DNA of 64,000 bases, taken from contig NZ_SAYT01000005.1 in the NCBI RefSeq assembly GCF_004296575.1, positions 186,001 through 250,000 of the forward strand, in the 5' to 3' direction. Positions 63,691 through 64,000 of the stretch are shown in pieces. Position numbers and translations under genes: made by a program. The DNA comes from Dyella amyloliquefaciens (GTDB lineage Bacteria > Pseudomonadota > Gammaproteobacteria > Xanthomonadales > Rhodanobacteraceae). Position 1 is the first letter of the stretch. Each line of letters opens with the position of its first letter. Under the pieces are notes generated by a model. The model made no database searches. It saw only the letters and a list, made by a program, of their open reading frames with translations, and was not told where the DNA came from.

Positions 63691-64000
63691 ATGCTGACTG
63701 CGACTCTGAGCGCCACGGCGCGCCCGCGCCGCCTACTGCGCTGGATGGCCCCCATCCTCTTTCTGCTGGCCCCGCTGGCCCTTGCCGCACCAGCCACCGG
63801 CGTTGGCATGGCGCCTATCCGCATCCCGGACCCGGTCAGCGGCGGCCAGACCGACGGTTTCGTGTTCTACCCCTCGACTGATGCCACCCCGGGAACCACC
63901 ACGCTGGGACCCTACGAGGTTGCCGCCAAGCCCGGCGTGCCGGCGGTTCCGGGCGCCAAGCCGCTGGTGGTGATCTCGCACGGCAATGGCGGCTCGCGCC
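63691..64000 (+). CDS. Exported alpha/beta hydrolase (partial, runs off the window)
   Basis: The first 103 residues of a protein with a signal peptide (basic start, hydrophobic MAPILFLLAPLALAAPA). The mature part reads VGMAPIRIPDPVSGGQTDGFVFYPSTDA and then KPLVVISHGNGGSR, the oxyanion-hole strand of dienelactone-hydrolase or platelet-activating-factor-acetylhydrolase-like alpha/beta hydrolases. The catalytic serine would lie beyond the edge. AAGGA precedes the ATG. It is divergent from glyA. Confidence 0.8.
   Translation, partial: MLTATLSATARPRRLLRWMAPILFLLAPLALAAPATGVGMAPIRIPDPVSGGQTDGFVFYPSTDATPGTTTLGPYEVAAKPGVPAVPGAKPLVVISHGNGGSR

Overview
The window is 64 kb of GC-rich, densely coding gammaproteobacterial chromosome, most likely from the Rhodanobacteraceae/Xanthomonadaceae group (Dyella, Luteibacter or Rhodanobacter type). 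I infer this from the conserved order glyA - nrdR - ribD - ribE - ribBA - ribH - nusB - thiL - pgpA, from xanthomonad-type REP hairpins scattered between genes, and from the protein repertoire (SapC, HemP, a class B3 metallo-beta-lactamase, FtsX-type permease arrays with a sigma-54 regulator). No database search was possible, so the genus is not settled. I saw no rRNA, tRNA, CRISPR array, prophage or transposase gene.

Layout. 1-10.6 kb: a repeat-rich end, then a SET-domain methyltransferase, a lipoprotein, a DmdC-like acyl-CoA dehydrogenase with a clear terminator, a GNAT acetyltransferase, a DUF899 protein, a SnoaL-like protein, SapC, an HNH protein, a small membrane protein, dxs and prmC. 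10.6-19.3 kb: a cyclic-nucleotide-domain/thioredoxin-reductase-like fusion, then a LysR regulator divergent from a six-gene catabolic operon (acyl-CoA dehydrogenase, APH-type kinase, histidine phosphatase, two SDRs, an MDR reductase). 19.3-27.2 kb: lipocalin, an M1 aminopeptidase, oxyR with a good OxyR operator, an unknown membrane-anchored protein, apt, DUF2007, NfeD and an SPFH protein.

27.2-46.1 kb is the most unusual part. On the minus strand, one HlyD-type adaptor and one MacB/LolD-type ATPase are followed by eight FtsX-like permeases arranged as four tandem A-B pairs, then a secreted DUF885 metallopeptidase, a sigma-54 response regulator, a small secreted protein and a histidine kinase. 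A full-consensus sigma-54 promoter with upstream palindromes precedes the adaptor gene. Three intergenic elements of 268-294 bp, able to form elaborate stem structures, lie inside this gene run; two of them are homologous and show compensatory changes in their stems. I read the whole as a sigma-54-controlled envelope-stress or efflux system that has grown by tandem duplication of its permease pair.

46.1-53.7 kb: a Fur-box-controlled hemP with an unknown downstream gene, a B3-type metallo-beta-lactamase, an aldo/keto reductase divergent from an alcohol dehydrogenase, small unknown proteins, pgpA, thiL and a GNAT. 53.7-63.7 kb: the riboflavin/nus cluster (nusB, ribH, ldcA-like, ribBA, ribE behind an FMN riboswitch, ribD, nrdR, glyA), interrupted between ribD and ribE by an overlapping phytanoyl-CoA dioxygenase/Gfo-Idh oxidoreductase pair. 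The window ends inside a secreted alpha/beta hydrolase gene. Protein-coding starts were chosen from Shine-Dalgarno spacing and family length and often differ from the longest open frame.
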